From Terriglobia bacterium (GTDB lineage Bacteria; Acidobacteriota; Terriglobia; Acidiferrales; UBA7541): DNA of 40,326 nt. Where the stretch lies: assembly GCA_023512135.1 (NCBI GenBank), contig JAIMAG010000020.1, forward strand, positions 1-40,326. The letters run 5' to 3'. Under the pieces are notes generated by a model. That model saw nothing but the letters and a program-made list of their open reading frames with translations. It ran no database searches and had not been told where the DNA came from. Both the position numbers and the translations under genes were made by a program. Positions within the stretch are counted from its first letter, which is position 1. Every line of letters starts with the position of its first letter. Shown one piece after another: positions 6,131-16,114 of this stretch.

Positions 6131-7732
6131 ATGGCCCGAGCATGGGATGCGATTGTGATCGGCGGCGGGCACAATGGTTTGGTCTGTGCCGCTTATCTGG
6201 CCCGCGCCGGCCTGGACGTGCTCGTACTGGAACGGCGCGGGGTGCTGGGCGGTGCCAGCGTCACCGAAGAGCCCTGGCCCGGCTACCGCGTTTCGACGCT
6301 GGCGTATCTCTGCAGCCTGCTGCAGGAGCGCATCATTCGCGAACTGGAACTGGCCCGCTTCGGCTATCACGTCTACGCGAAAGACCCGGCGTTTTTCACG
6401 CCGTTTCCCGACGGCCGGCATCTGCTGTTCTGGCAGGACCAGCGGCGCACCTGCGAAGAAATCGCGCGCTTCTCTCGGCGGGATGCCGAGGCTTATCCCC
6501 GCTACGAAGCGTTTCTGGAGCGGCTGGCACGGTTCGCCGAACGGATGCTGCTGCGCACTCCGCCCGATCTGGCGCGCAGCGGCCTGCGCGACTATCTCGA
6601 ACTGGGCCGGCTCGGACTGGATTTCCTGCACATGGACGACGCCGAGCGCATCGGCCACCTGCGCATCTTCACGCAGAGCGTGGCGGATTTCCTGGCCCCC
6701 TGGTTCGAATCCGAGGAAGTGAAAGTGACGCTGGCGACCGACGGGGTCATCGGCACCAATGGCGGTCCGCGCACGCCCGGCACCGCCTACGTGCTGCTGC
6801 ATCATGTGATGGGGAAAGTGAACGGCCACCGCGGACTGTGGGGATTCGTTCGCGGCGGTATGGGTGGAGTGGCCGCGGCACTGGCCGGCGCGGCGCAAGC
6901 CGCCGGCGCCACCCTTCGCACCGAGGCGCCCGTTGCCCGCGTGCTCGTCACGCAGGGGCGCGCCAGCGGGGTGGTGCTCGGCAATGGAGAAGAAATCCGC
7001 GGTCGCATCGTGGTCTCCGGCGCCGATCCGAAGCGCACCTTTCTGCACCTGGTCGAGGCCAGCCACCTGCCCGAGGAATTCCTCACCGCGGTGCGCAACA
7101 TCCGCATGGAAGGCTGCTCGATGAAAATCAATCTGGCCCTAGACGGCCTGCCCAGCTTCCGCGCGCTGCCCGGCTCAACGCTGCTGCCCCACCACCGCAC
7201 CACGATTCACCTCTGCCCTTCCATCGACTATATCGAGCGTGCCTGGGACGAAGCGAAGTACGGGCACCCTTCGACGCAGCCCATGCTGGAGATCACCATT
7301 CCTACGTCCTACGACGACTCGCTGGCTCCGCCCGGCAAGCACATCATGAACATCTTTCTGCAATACACCCCATACCGGCTGCGTGAAGGCAACTGGCACC
7401 AGCTCAAGGAAAGCTACGCCGACCGCGTGCTCGCTCTGGTGGAAGAGTATGCGCCCGGGTTTCGGAACCTCGTTCTCCACCGCCAGGTGATCTCTCCGCT
7501 CGACCTAGAAGAAACCTACGGGCTGACGGGCGGCAACATCTTTCACGGAGAAATGGCTGTGGATCAACTGTTCTTTCTGCGGCCGGTACCGGGGTGGGCG
7601 CAGTATCGCACGCCGCTGCGGGGACTCTATCTGTGCGGTTCCGGGACGCACCCGGGCGGGGGCGTGATGGGCGCGCCGGGATACAACGCGGCGCGGGAAA
7701 TCCTGCGCGACCTGCGCCGCCGCCGCGTCTGA
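6131..7732 (+). CDS. PYROXD2/phytoene-desaturase-like FAD oxidoreductase
   Basis: This 533-residue flavoprotein starts with an almost perfect dinucleotide-binding motif, DAIVIGGGHNGLVCAAYLARAGLDVLVLERR, followed by GGASVTEE. It belongs to the amine-oxidase/phytoene-desaturase superfamily. The C-terminal FAD-contact segment (LRGLYLCGSGTHPGGGVMGAPGYNAAREIL) is typical of the PYROXD2-like branch, not of true carotenoid desaturases, and no carotenoid genes are nearby. The substrate is unknown. No SD is visible; a TAGGCT 8 nt before the start codon could be a -10 element, making this another near-leaderless gene, but its -35 is poor. It is transcribed divergently from pruA. Confidence 0.8.
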   Translation: MARAWDAIVIGGGHNGLVCAAYLARAGLDVLVLERRGVLGGASVTEEPWPGYRVSTLAYLCSLLQERIIRELELARFGYHVYAKDPAFFTPFPDGRHLLFWQDQRRTCEEIARFSRRDAEAYPRYEAFLERLARFAERMLLRTPPDLARSGLRDYLELGRLGLDFLHMDDAERIGHLRIFTQSVADFLAPWFESEEVKVTLATDGVIGTNGGPRTPGTAYVLLHHVMGKVNGHRGLWGFVRGGMGGVAAALAGAAQAAGATLRTEAPVARVLVTQGRASGVVLGNGEEIRGRIVVSGADPKRTFLHLVEASHLPEEFLTAVRNIRMEGCSMKINLALDGLPSFRALPGSTLLPHHRTTIHLCPSIDYIERAWDEAKYGHPSTQPMLEITIPTSYDDSLAPPGKHIMNIFLQYTPYRLREGNWHQLKESYADRVLALVEEYAPGFRNLVLHRQVISPLDLEETYGLTGGNIFHGEMAVDQLFFLRPVPGWAQYRTPLRGLYLCGSGTHPGGGVMGAPGYNAAREILRDLRRRRV

Positions 7733-7801
7733 TGGCTCCGGGGCGGCGTGTGTGACTCCGCTTGACGCCGGCAGCCGGCAAGGCTAAGCTCCCCAGCCAG
7801 A

Positions 7802-7823
7802 GGCCCGCACCCCGGGCCGTTTT
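7802..7823 (+). terminator. Possible intrinsic terminator after the flavoprotein gene
   Basis: GGCCCG (7802-7807) pairs with CGGGCC (7813-7818) around a 5-nt loop, followed by GTTTT. It lies between the flavoprotein stop (7732) and the SD of the DUF4383 gene. The U-tract is short, so confidence is modest. Confidence 0.4.
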
Positions 7824-7866
7824 GGAGAGTGTCCTACCAGAACCTGAAGAACCAAGGAGGCACACG

Positions 7867-8238
7867 ATGGCTAAGACCTATGCCCTGGTGGTCGGTGTAG
7901 TCCTTCTGTTGGTTGGGATTGTGGGATTCTTCGTCGGGGATTCGACCTTGTTCGGCCTTGGCTTCACCATGCACCACAACGTGATCCACGTGCTGAGCGG
8001 TGCGATTGGCCTCTGGGCCGGCTCGAGCAAAAATGTGGGTGCGGCACGGATGTATGCGCTGATCTTCGGCGCGATCTACACCCTGGTGGCGATCGCGGGA
8101 TTCGCCACCGGCAGCGAAGACCTGTTCGGCATCCCGCTGAAGCTGAATACGACCTACAACGTCATCCACCTGTTGATCGGGGTGCTCGGTCTGGCAGCCG
8201 GCTTCACCGGGGCGAAAGCGACTGCCACGGCTCAATAG
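7867..8238 (+). CDS. DUF4383 family membrane protein
   Basis: This is a 123-residue protein with four predicted membrane segments (residues ~4-24, 33-53, 60-80 and 95-115). The two halves are similar: HHNVIHVLSGAIGLWAG in the first half and TYNVIHLLIGVLGLAAGF in the second, an internal duplication typical of DUF4383 proteins. The ATG at 7867 is preceded by AAGGAGG at a good distance, and upstream in-frame starts would add a non-hydrophobic tail. The molecular function of the family is not known. It stands alone between the flavoprotein and the permease. Confidence 0.82.
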   Translation: MAKTYALVVGVVLLLVGIVGFFVGDSTLFGLGFTMHHNVIHVLSGAIGLWAGSSKNVGAARMYALIFGAIYTLVAIAGFATGSEDLFGIPLKLNTTYNVIHLLIGVLGLAAGFTGAKATATAQ

Positions 8239-8387
8239 CGGACGCGGCGAATCCTTCCCTTCTCTGCAGCCAGCGGGGCGCCGGAAGTCTGCGCGCTCCG
8301 CTGCGCTGCAGGCAAAACTCTTCTACCCGATGCGCAGCGTGTGGGGCACTCACCCGGCACACAGCTTTTGCGCTATGCTAGCCCACC

Positions 8388-9689
8388 GTGTCGGCTTCGC
8401 CCGAGGAAAAACTCGTCCGTGTGATGGGCCGGTGGACCCTGGTCGCCCTGGTCATCAACAGCATCATCGGCAGCGGCATCTTCGGACTGCCGTCGGAAGT
8501 CATCCGCATGGTCGGGCCCGCCAGTCCGTTTTTTTATCTACTGGCCGCGGCTGGCATCGGCGTCATCATGGCCTGCTTTGCCGAGGTGGCTTCCCAGTTT
8601 CGCGAAGCCGGCGGGCCGTACCTGTATGCACGTGCCGCTTTTGGTCAGTTCCTCGGATTGCAGACGGCATGGCTGGCCTGGCTGGTGCGGCTGACTTCGG
8701 CAGCGGCCAACGCCAACCTGTTCGTCATCTATCTGACGGAATTCTGGGCGGGAGCCGGCCAGGCCGGGCCGCGGGTGGCGGTGTTGACGGCACTGCTCGG
8801 CTTCTGGATGGGAGTCAACCTGCGCGGGGTGCGCAGCGGCGCCCGGCTGAGCAACGGGTTCACGGTGGCGAAATTGCTGCCGCTGGCGTTGTTCATCGGT
8901 GTGGGTCTGTTCTTTCTGCGTGGTGAGACCCCGATAGGACTGCAACTTCCCTCCGAGGCGAACTGGTCCCGCGCGCTGCTGGCCCTGGTCTTTGCCTACG
9001 GCGGCTTCGAAGCGGCCCTGCTGCCGATGGGCGAAGCGCGACGGCCCGAGCGGGACGCACCGTTTGCGCTGTTCACCGCTCTGGCCGTGGTGACGCTGGT
9101 GTATGTGCTGATTCAGGTGGTCGTCATGGGCACGCTGCCGGATCCGATAGCGACGAATCGTCCGCTGGCCGCCGCTGCCAGCCAGTTCCTGGGGCCAGCA
9201 GGAGCCATGCTGATTGCGCTGGGAGCGATGGTTTCCGTGTTCGGCTACCTGGGCGGACAGTTCGTGAGCGCCCCGCGGCTGACCTTCGCGCTGGCCGAAC
9301 AAGGCGACTTCCCTGCCTTTTTCGGTCGCGTGCACCCACGCTTTCGCACACCGTACGCTTCGATTCTCGTCTACACGCTGCTGGTTTGGGCGCTGGCCAT
9401 CTACGGCAGCTTTCTGTGGAATGCGGTGCTCAGCGCGGTGGCGCGACTGTTCACCTATGGACTGGGCTGCGCGGCGCTGCTGGTGTTTCGCCGGCGCCAG
9501 CCGGAACGGATTCGCTTCCGGCTGCCCGCAGCGCCCCTGTGGGTAGCGCTGGCGCTGGGATTCTGCACTGTGCTGCTACTGCGGATGGGGCGCGGCGAGC
9601 TGGTGGTCGTCAGCCTGACCGCCGCCGTTGCATTGCTGAACTGGCTCTGGGCGCGCAGACGTTTCGTAACCAAGGATAAAAGTTACTGA
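8388..9689 (+). CDS. APC-superfamily amino-acid permease
   Basis: This 433-residue inner-membrane transporter has about 12 membrane segments. The first helix has the APC signature LVALVINSIIGSGIFGLPSEV, with the unwound GSGIFG substrate-binding stretch. The second helix region reads CFAEVASQFREAGGPYLYARAAFG, also diagnostic. LALVFAYGGFEAALLPMGEARRPERD corresponds to helix 6, and FVSAPRLTFALAEQGDFPAFFGRVHPRFRTPYASI to the helix 8/9 loop. The likely role is uptake or exchange of an amino acid, probably by proton symport; the substrate cannot be read from sequence. The start is a GTG without SD; TATGCT 8 nt upstream may be a -10 box, but the -35 is unconvincing. Confidence 0.88.
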   Translation: MSASPEEKLVRVMGRWTLVALVINSIIGSGIFGLPSEVIRMVGPASPFFYLLAAAGIGVIMACFAEVASQFREAGGPYLYARAAFGQFLGLQTAWLAWLVRLTSAAANANLFVIYLTEFWAGAGQAGPRVAVLTALLGFWMGVNLRGVRSGARLSNGFTVAKLLPLALFIGVGLFFLRGETPIGLQLPSEANWSRALLALVFAYGGFEAALLPMGEARRPERDAPFALFTALAVVTLVYVLIQVVVMGTLPDPIATNRPLAAAASQFLGPAGAMLIALGAMVSVFGYLGGQFVSAPRLTFALAEQGDFPAFFGRVHPRFRTPYASILVYTLLVWALAIYGSFLWNAVLSAVARLFTYGLGCAALLVFRRRQPERIRFRLPAAPLWVALALGFCTVLLLRMGRGELVVVSLTAAVALLNWLWARRRFVTKDKSY

Positions 9690-9692
9690 CCG

Positions 9693-9721
9693 TTGCCTTT
9701 CCTTTGTCGTCGTCATATAAA
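9693..9721 (+). promoter_or_regulatory. Predicted sigma70-type promoter for the HtrA-like gene
   Basis: TTGCCT (9693-9698), a 17-nt spacer and TATAAA (9716-9721). The start point would be near 9728, two bases before the ATG at 9730, with no SD in between. This predicts an essentially leaderless mRNA. Confidence 0.5.
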
Positions 9722-9729
9722 ATATATCC

Positions 9730-11301
9730 ATGCAGTCGGGGGATCCGAACAGACGGGCTTGGACCGTACTGCGGGCGAGCGTGCTCCTGGCTCTGGTAGC
9801 CGCCGGCGAAAGCAGCGGGCAGCAGCCTCCCGCCATCCCGCCCGGCCAGGAACAAGCGGCCGCAGCAGCCGTGCGACCGGCCGAGCCCAAATTCCGCATT
9901 CTCCGCGCGGTGTCCGGCAGTCGGGGAGAACAGAAAGAAGGTCGCTACATCCTGCACGACCCGCGCACCGTCTTTCACATTCCGCACGACCGGCAGGTGA
10001 TCGTCTATTTCGAGTGGCAGGGCCCTGTCGGCAAACATCGCTTCGAAGGAATCTGGAAGAACCCGGAGGGAAAGGTGGCTGTCATTTCGGACTTCGAGTA
10101 CGAAGCGAAGCAGCCCCACTTTGCGGGTTACTGGACTCTGCTGCTGAGCGAAACCACGCCGACGGGTCTGTGGACGCTGGAGGCACGCATTGACGGCGAG
10201 TATGCCGGCTCGCACATTTTCCAGATCATTTCCAGCAGCGAGCCTCCCCCGATCCCGGACCCGCAGCCGCAGCCGCTCGCTCCGGCGGAGATCTACGAGC
10301 GGTTGAAGGACGCCACCCTGTTCATCGAGCGATTCGACGCAGACGGCAATCGAGTCAGCACCGGCTCCGGGTTCTACCTCGGCGAGTCTGAAGTCGTCAC
10401 GGCGTTCCAGGTGATCGACGGTGCCCATCGGCTGCGCGTGGTTCTGCCCGATGGACAGAGTGCGGAGGTGCAGGAAATTCTCGGCTGGAGCCGCCGACAA
10501 GACTGGGCGGTGCTGAAAGTGCCGGTGAAAGCTCCGGCGATTCTGCCGCAGCAAGAAAAACCGGCACGGCGCATTGGCGATTTCTACTACTCCCTGAATG
10601 CCCCCACTGAGGGCATGCGCACGATCATCTCCGGCAACCTGGTGGGCGAGCAGAATCACCCTACCAGTGGCCCGCAACTCAATCTCACCTTTGCGCCCAC
10701 GTGGCAGGCGCTGGGCGCTCCGCTGGTGGATGAATTCGGCAAAGTGGTCGGGATGCTCGGTGGCCGGCTGACGCCGAGCACATCTGGAGACCTGCTGGGA
10801 ATGGGAATCCGCAACGCTCAGCCAGGCATCGCACCTCCGCTCGCGGTGCCGATCGAAGTGCTGCCGAAATCTTCCGCCGAACGGAAAGCCACCACGCTGC
10901 AACAGATGCAGGCCAACGGGCAGTTCATCCCGCTGCTGCGCCGGACGACGCACATACTTTCGGCCACCCTGTCCAGAAAGCTCGAAAAAATTGGAAGCTT
11001 CCTGCACCCGATCGACACGGATACGCGGTTTTCGCGACGCCTCGGCAGTTTCCACTTTCAGGCCACCATTCGTCCGCAAGAGAAAGTTTCCGGCAATCAG
11101 ATGGCCGTTCTGCACTTCTACGACCTGGACAACAACCTAGTTGGAAAAACAAAGCCCACCCAGCTCAAGCTCCGCAAAGACAAGGTCACCTTCGTCACCT
11201 GGACGATCAATGCTGCCGGGTTGCGGCCGGGAATCTACCGGTTGGATTTTCTGCTCGACGAGCAGCCTCTCTGGCGCGTCTATTTCGAGCTGACCAACTG
11301 A
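9730..11301 (+). CDS. Exported HtrA-like pseudoprotease (catalytic His and Ser replaced)
   Basis: This 523-residue protein has an N-terminal hydrophobic signal (VLRASVLLALVAAG). Residues ~50-170 form a beta-rich domain. Residues ~195-380 form a trypsin-like S1C/HtrA fold, and a C-terminal beta domain of ~120 residues follows. The protease fold is recognisable from GSGFYLGESEVVTAFQVIDGAHRLRV, QDWAVLKV and QALGAPLVDEFGKVVGMLGG. In active HtrA enzymes the first segment reads TNxHV and the last GNSGGPLV. Here Gln227 stands at the His position and Leu328 at the nucleophile position; Asp258 is kept. The protein should therefore not cleave peptides and may act as a binding or scaffold protein in the periplasm or at the cell surface. 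No PDZ domain is evident. The gene is convergent with an S9 peptidase. Confidence 0.7.
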   Translation: MQSGDPNRRAWTVLRASVLLALVAAGESSGQQPPAIPPGQEQAAAAAVRPAEPKFRILRAVSGSRGEQKEGRYILHDPRTVFHIPHDRQVIVYFEWQGPVGKHRFEGIWKNPEGKVAVISDFEYEAKQPHFAGYWTLLLSETTPTGLWTLEARIDGEYAGSHIFQIISSSEPPPIPDPQPQPLAPAEIYERLKDATLFIERFDADGNRVSTGSGFYLGESEVVTAFQVIDGAHRLRVVLPDGQSAEVQEILGWSRRQDWAVLKVPVKAPAILPQQEKPARRIGDFYYSLNAPTEGMRTIISGNLVGEQNHPTSGPQLNLTFAPTWQALGAPLVDEFGKVVGMLGGRLTPSTSGDLLGMGIRNAQPGIAPPLAVPIEVLPKSSAERKATTLQQMQANGQFIPLLRRTTHILSATLSRKLEKIGSFLHPIDTDTRFSRRLGSFHFQATIRPQEKVSGNQMAVLHFYDLDNNLVGKTKPTQLKLRKDKVTFVTWTINAAGLRPGIYRLDFLLDEQPLWRVYFELTN

Positions 11302-11303
11302 CT

Positions 11304-11345
11304 CCCGCCGCCGCAACGCTGTGAGGTGGCTCACAGGCCGGCGGG
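11304..11345. terminator. Nested hairpin between convergent genes
   Basis: CCCGCCG (11304-11310) pairs with CGGCGGG (11339-11345). Inside, CTGTGAG (11319-11325) pairs perfectly with CTCACAG (11330-11336). It begins 3 bp after one stop codon and lies between two convergent genes, so it may stop transcription from both sides. There is no T-tract, which lowers confidence. Confidence 0.4.
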
Positions 11346-11386
11346 AACTTCGGCAGAGAAACTTCGGAGCGGCGCGCGATCCGGAG

Positions 11387-13588
11387 CTACTTTTCCTCCA
11401 GTGTGTCGAGCAGGGTCTTCCATTCGAACCAGCCTTCTTTGCCGCGAATCCATTTCTCGAACCAGTTGAATTCGGCGACCATTTTCACCAACTGGTAGCG
11501 CGGGTTGGTAAGACCGTGCGGCATGCCCGGATAGACAATGTATTCGGTGGGCACGCCGAGCTTCTTCAGCGCCATATGCAATTCGTCGGACTGCGGCTTG
11601 GGCACGCGGCGGTCGGCTTCCCCCACATGGATCAGCGTCGGCGTCTTGGCGTTCGTGATGTACTTCAACGGGGAGACGTCCCAGTAGTGCTCGAAATTCT
11701 CCCACGGCTTGCCACGAAAATAGAACTCGCGCGGAGCCTGGACATCCGTCTGTGCATACATCGAAATCCAGTTCACCGCGCCGGCACCCGTGGAGATGGC
11801 CCGGAAACGATCGGTGTGCGTCAGCGTCCAGTTCGACCAGTGCCCGCCGGCACTCCAGCCCATCATGCCGAGCCGGTCCGGGTCGGCGATGCCCTGCGCA
11901 ATCAGGTAGTCCACTCCGGTCAGGATGTCATCGAAGGCCTGGCGGAAATAGTCGCCGGCGATCTGCATGCGGAACCGTTCGCCGTAATTGTCGGAGCCGC
12001 GGTAGTTGGGCTGAAAAACCGCATAGCCGTGGGCGGCAAAAATGTGCACGTAGGTGCCATAGCTGTCCGAGAAGCTGTTCATGTAGGCCGCGGCGGGCCC
12101 GCCGTGCAGTTGCACAATCAGCGGGTAGCGCCGGCCCGGCTCGTATCCCACCGGCTTGATCAGGATGCCTTCGACGGTTTGTCCGTCGGTGGATTTCCAG
12201 CGTACGGTTTCGTAGGTGCCGAGCTGAAATTCCGCGACCTGCGGATTGGTGTCGGAAACGCGAGTCCAGCGCGCCGGGTTGGCAACGTCCGCCGGTCGCG
12301 CAACGTAGTAATCGGCCGGTCGCTCCGGGGTGCTGCGCGAGAGCAGGAAGTAGCCGGTCTCGGAATCGAAGCTGCCGGAAAGCACGCCCGTCAGGTGGGT
12401 GAGCTGCGCGGGCCGCGTGCCATCGCCTTCCAAGCTGACCGCGAACAGATGCTGATTCACGCCGATGCCTTCGAAGAAATAGAGCGTCTTCGAATCCGCG
12501 CTCCAGGTTGCCGAGCCCGCGCTGGCGTCCCACGCCCCGAGCAGTTTCCGAACCGGGCTGCCCGCCACCGGCACCAGGTAGAGCTTTGTGTTCCGGCCGG
12601 GGGTAAATTCATCCGGCGCGCTGAAGACGAACCAGCGGCTGTCGGGCGAGAACCGCGGCGCGCCTTCGCTGACGCGGTTTTCTGTGATGCGGCGCAGTTC
12701 GCCGATTCCGAGGCTGAGCAGATAGATTTCCGAATGGTCCTGCGTGAGGGGGTTTTCGTAGCGGTCCGCGGAAGCGGTTCGGAAAGCAATCCAGGCACCG
12801 TCCCGCGAGATGGTGAAGTCGCGCACGCCCCAGGCCGCGGCTTCGGTCCAGCGCCGTTCCGATTTGTCGGAAACGGCGACGGACCAGAGATGGCTGGGCG
12901 GCTCCGGTTCATCCACGATGCGCACGTCGAATTTTTTCTCGCGGCGTTTGAGGTTGTCTCGGTCGAGTGCGTCGGGCGCAGTGAAGAAAATGCGCGAGCT
13001 GTCCGGAGCCCAATCCCAGTTACGGACGGGCGTGTCGTGTCTGGTGAGCTGTTCAGGCTTTGCGTTTCCATCCCGCAAGTCGAGCAACCAGATTTGCCGC
13101 TCCTCCGGTTTGCCGGCGGAAAAAGCCAGCCAGCGGCCATCCCGGCTGAACGCGAAACGGTTCACACCATCCTTGTGGTCGCTCACCTGGCGGGCTTCGC
13201 CGCCGTCGATGCGCATCAGATAGAGTTGCTGCCTGCCGTCGCGGTCGGAGAGAAAGGCGAAGTGGCGCGAATCCCGCGCCCATTCCGGGTCGGATTCGTT
13301 TCTGTCCGGGGTGAATGTCATCTGCCGCGGCGCCACCGAGCCGTCCGTGGACGCAATCCAGATGTCGGTGAATCGCCGGCCTTCCTTCCAGTTCAGCTCC
13401 GAGACGGTGTAGAGGACGTGCTGCCCGTCGGGCGAAATGCTGGCCGAAGCGGCGCTGCGCAACCGCAGCACATCCATGAACTCCATCTTGCGCGTTGCGG
13501 CCTGTTCGGCGCCGGAAGCCAGGGAAAGCACCAGCACCGCAAGAAAAAGGGAGGCGAAAATCCGGGGCAGGGTCCGGGCACGCTTCAT
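11387..13588 (-). CDS. Secreted S9-family peptidase (DPP/acylaminoacyl-peptidase type)
   Basis: The 733-residue protein has a clear signal peptide (TLPRIFASLFLAVLVLSLASGAEQA). Residues ~30-450 form a beta-propeller of WD40-like/TolB-type repeats, seen as recurring FSPDSRW, SADSKTLYF and FSRDGRWLAF. The C-terminal alpha/beta hydrolase domain carries the nucleophile in GMMGWSAGGHWSNW, the acid in HVGEADRRVPKPQSDELH and the His in YPGMPHGLTNPRY, so the triad is complete. The usual role is removal of short peptides from extracellular or periplasmic oligopeptides. GGAG lies 9 nt before the ATG. Another S9 enzyme gene follows upstream on the same strand. Confidence 0.9.
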   Translation of the reverse strand: MKRARTLPRIFASLFLAVLVLSLASGAEQAATRKMEFMDVLRLRSAASASISPDGQHVLYTVSELNWKEGRRFTDIWIASTDGSVAPRQMTFTPDRNESDPEWARDSRHFAFLSDRDGRQQLYLMRIDGGEARQVSDHKDGVNRFAFSRDGRWLAFSAGKPEERQIWLLDLRDGNAKPEQLTRHDTPVRNWDWAPDSSRIFFTAPDALDRDNLKRREKKFDVRIVDEPEPPSHLWSVAVSDKSERRWTEAAAWGVRDFTISRDGAWIAFRTASADRYENPLTQDHSEIYLLSLGIGELRRITENRVSEGAPRFSPDSRWFVFSAPDEFTPGRNTKLYLVPVAGSPVRKLLGAWDASAGSATWSADSKTLYFFEGIGVNQHLFAVSLEGDGTRPAQLTHLTGVLSGSFDSETGYFLLSRSTPERPADYYVARPADVANPARWTRVSDTNPQVAEFQLGTYETVRWKSTDGQTVEGILIKPVGYEPGRRYPLIVQLHGGPAAAYMNSFSDSYGTYVHIFAAHGYAVFQPNYRGSDNYGERFRMQIAGDYFRQAFDDILTGVDYLIAQGIADPDRLGMMGWSAGGHWSNWTLTHTDRFRAISTGAGAVNWISMYAQTDVQAPREFYFRGKPWENFEHYWDVSPLKYITNAKTPTLIHVGEADRRVPKPQSDELHMALKKLGVPTEYIVYPGMPHGLTNPRYQLVKMVAEFNWFEKWIRGKEGWFEWKTLLDTLEEK

Positions 13589-13687
13589 TTCTGTTTCTCC
13601 TGGGAAGATGTCCGCATGCAGAAGCTCACTGCGCGGGGCAGTCTATTCTTCCCTGCGAGGAAACGCAACGCGGCCATCCGGCGCCGT

Positions 13688-15820
13688 TCAGTTTTTCCGC
13701 GGCCAGGGCACTTCGAGCTGCCAGAGCAGGAAGCTCAACTGGTCGGTCAGCTCTTCGATCTGCACCGGGATGGGGGTACCGCCGCCGACGTGCCCGGCCT
13801 TGGTGTCGTAGCGGAGCAGAATCGGGCGGTCGGACGCGTTGGCCGCCTGCAGCCGCGCCGTCATCTTCCGCGCGTGCAGGGGCACGACGCGCGTGTCGGC
13901 ATCGCCGGTGACGATCATCACCGCCGGATACCTCGCGCCGTCCCGGACATTGTGGTAGGGCGAATATGCATAGATGTAGCGGAACTGCTCAGGATTTTCC
14001 GCGCTGCCGTATTCGGGCACCCAGAAGCGCGCGATGGAAAATTTGTGATAGCGCACCATGTCGAGCAGCGGATAGAAGCAGAGCACGGCGCGGAACAGAT
14101 CGGGCCGCTGGGTCAGTGCGGCACCGACGAGCAGACCTCCGTTTGAGCCGCCGCTGATGGCCAGCTTTTCTTTGCTCGTGTATTTGTTGGCGATCAACCA
14201 TTCGGCCGCGGCGATGAAGTCATCGAACACGTTCTGCTTGTTTTCGAGCATGCCGGCGCGGTGCCAGGCTTCGCCGAATTCGCTGCCGCCGCGCAGATTC
14301 GCCAGGGCATAGACGCCGCCCAGCTCCAGCCAGGCGGCGGCGCGCGTTGAATACGAAGGCAACTGGCTCACATTGAATCCGCCGTAGCCGTGCAGCAGCG
14401 TCGGGTGGCTGCCGTCGAACCGGATGCCTCTGCGGTGGGCCACGAACATGGGCACGCGCGTGCCGTCTTTTGAGGTGTACCAGACCTGCTTCACCTCGTA
14501 CTGCTGGCTGCGCAGCGGGATCTGCTGGCGGAACCAGACCTCGGTGCGTCCGGTCCTCACGTCGTAGCGGTAGCTGGTCGGCGGATGCGCAAACGAGCTG
14601 AACGAATAGAAGCCTTCCGGGCTCGACCACCGTCCGCTCATGCCGCCGACCACGCCGAGAGCCGGCAGCCGGATGCTGCCGAGCGGCTTGCCGGTGGCAT
14701 CGAAAATTTTCAGTTCGGAGATCACATTGCGCAGATAGCTGGCGAACAGGCGACCGCCCACGGCCGAAACATTCTGCAGCACCGCGCCCGATTCCGGGAT
14801 TACCTCCTGCCAGTGCTCGCGGCCGGGTCGCTCCAGCTCGACGCGGAGCAGCCGACCGTTCGGCGCGTTCCAGTTCGTGAGCAGATAGACGTGATTGCCG
14901 GCCCAGTCGAGTGTGAAGCGCGCCTCGATGCCCTGCACGAGCGGCTGCGGCGGCCCGCCCCGCTTGCGATCCTGGAGGTAGATTTCCGTTTTTCGGGAGG
15001 CGCTGCCTTCATTGACGATGAAGGCCAGCCAGCGACCGTCTTCGGAAAGCGAGCAGGAAACCGTTTTCTCCCGTCCCAGTCCTTCTCCGAAGATGACCGG
15101 ATCGCCGGCCGGGTCGGTGCCCAGCTTGTGGAAGAAGACGCGCGTGCCTTCGGGCGTAAAGCGTGTGTAATAGAAGCCGCTGTTGTCGGGCAACAGATTG
15201 ACCGAACCCAGCCGACCCCGTTCGATCCGGTCGGGCAGATCGCGACGGTTCCGCACATCGAAGAGCCGGAGCTCGACTTCATCTTCCCCGCCGCGGCGCA
15301 GGCCGTAGGCGACCAGCGAGGCGTCTTCCGCCACGTCCATCAGGGTGAGCGAGAGGGAATGGTCGGGGCTGAGCGGGTGGGGATCGATCAGGACTTCATC
15401 CCGGCCGCGCAGGCCGCGACGCACATAGAGCATCTGCAGGGCCTGGTTCGCGCCACGCTTGAAGAAAAAGTAGTGTCCGTTGCGCACCGTCGGCGTGCTC
15501 ATGGTTTCCCGCTCGAGCAGCTTGCTGAGCAGCTCGCGCAGCGCCGGACGCGTCGGCAGCGGATCGAGCAGCGAGCGCGTGTAGGCGTTCTGCGCGTCAA
15601 TCCAGGCACGCACTTCCGGTGCCCGGTCATCTTCGAGCCAGCGGTACGGGTCGGCGACGCGGACGCCGTGCAGCGTTTCGACTACTTCCACCGTGCGCGT
15701 GGGCGGCGGCGGGGGCAGCGACGGGCTCTGCCCGGCCAGCACAGCCACAGCAGCCAGCACCAACAGGGAAACCCAAGGCAGCACGCGTCCCATCGGGCGC
15801 GTCGTGTTGCGATTTCTCAT
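13688..15820 (-). CDS. Secreted prolyl oligopeptidase (S9A)
   Basis: I chose the ATG at 15820, which gives 710 residues. A GGAG sits ~10 nt upstream and the protein then begins [31 protein letters not shown], a normal signal peptide; the upstream ATG at 15874 would put 18 polar residues in front of it. The prolyl-oligopeptidase N-terminal motif [37 protein letters not shown] is complete and is followed by a seven-bladed propeller. The hydrolase domain has the nucleophile in [39 protein letters not shown] with the Asp and [10 protein letters not shown] with the His. The enzyme cuts after proline in short peptides. With P5C dehydrogenase in the same region it suggests use of proline-rich peptides. 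Confidence 0.92.
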   Translation of the reverse strand: MRNRNTTRPMGRVLPWVSLLVLAAVAVLAGQSPSLPPPPPTRTVEVVETLHGVRVADPYRWLEDDRAPEVRAWIDAQNAYTRSLLDPLPTRPALRELLSKLLERETMSTPTVRNGHYFFFKRGANQALQMLYVRRGLRGRDEVLIDPHPLSPDHSLSLTLMDVAEDASLVAYGLRRGGEDEVELRLFDVRNRRDLPDRIERGRLGSVNLLPDNSGFYYTRFTPEGTRVFFHKLGTDPAGDPVIFGEGLGREKTVSCSLSEDGRWLAFIVNEGSASRKTEIYLQDRKRGGPPQPLVQGIEARFTLDWAGNHVYLLTNWNAPNGRLLRVELERPGREHWQEVIPESGAVLQNVSAVGGRLFASYLRNVISELKIFDATGKPLGSIRLPALGVVGGMSGRWSSPEGFYSFSSFAHPPTSYRYDVRTGRTEVWFRQQIPLRSQQYEVKQVWYTSKDGTRVPMFVAHRRGIRFDGSHPTLLHGYGGFNVSQLPSYSTRAAAWLELGGVYALANLRGGSEFGEAWHRAGMLENKQNVFDDFIAAAEWLIANKYTSKEKLAISGGSNGGLLVGAALTQRPDLFRAVLCFYPLLDMVRYHKFSIARFWVPEYGSAENPEQFRYIYAYSPYHNVRDGARYPAVMIVTGDADTRVVPLHARKMTARLQAANASDRPILLRYDTKAGHVGGGTPIPVQIEELTDQLSFLLWQLEVPWPRKN

Positions 15821-16114
15821 GGCCTCAGCGCTCCTTTCTGCCTGTGCGTCGTTCACGATGGTCGGAAACGGCACGGCAGCGAACCGCTCCGACCAACTTG
15901 CCGAGTCTCACAATCGTGTTTGCTCAAGAAGCGGGACACGAAATTCCCGTCCGCTCTGCTCGCCGCAGCACCCTGCCCCTCGGGATGTAGGGCGAAGCAG
16001 CCGAATTGTACCTCGGCCCGAAGTCCGGGGCAGCCTGTTCTCGGCTTGGAAAATGGCCACGATGGTGCCATCATGCTCCGTGGCGCACCTCGTGCGAAAC
16101 CCGGAGGAGGCACC

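Noticed and set aside
6131-7732. Carotenoid phytoene desaturase (crtI)
   Set aside because: Only the superfamily motifs match. The C-terminal pattern is PYROXD2-like and no other carotenoid gene is nearby.
11321-14146. Very long open frame on the plus strand (941 codons)
   Set aside because: It is antisense to two S9 peptidase genes with complete triads and signal peptides. High GC removes stops on the opposite strand. The same holds for the long antisense frames at 4454-6124, 20678-23365, 25004-26980 and 27121-28932.
14585-16114. N-terminal extension of the plus-strand S9 peptidase
   Set aside because: The extension is antisense to the prolyl oligopeptidase. An SD and signal peptide start exactly at 16115.
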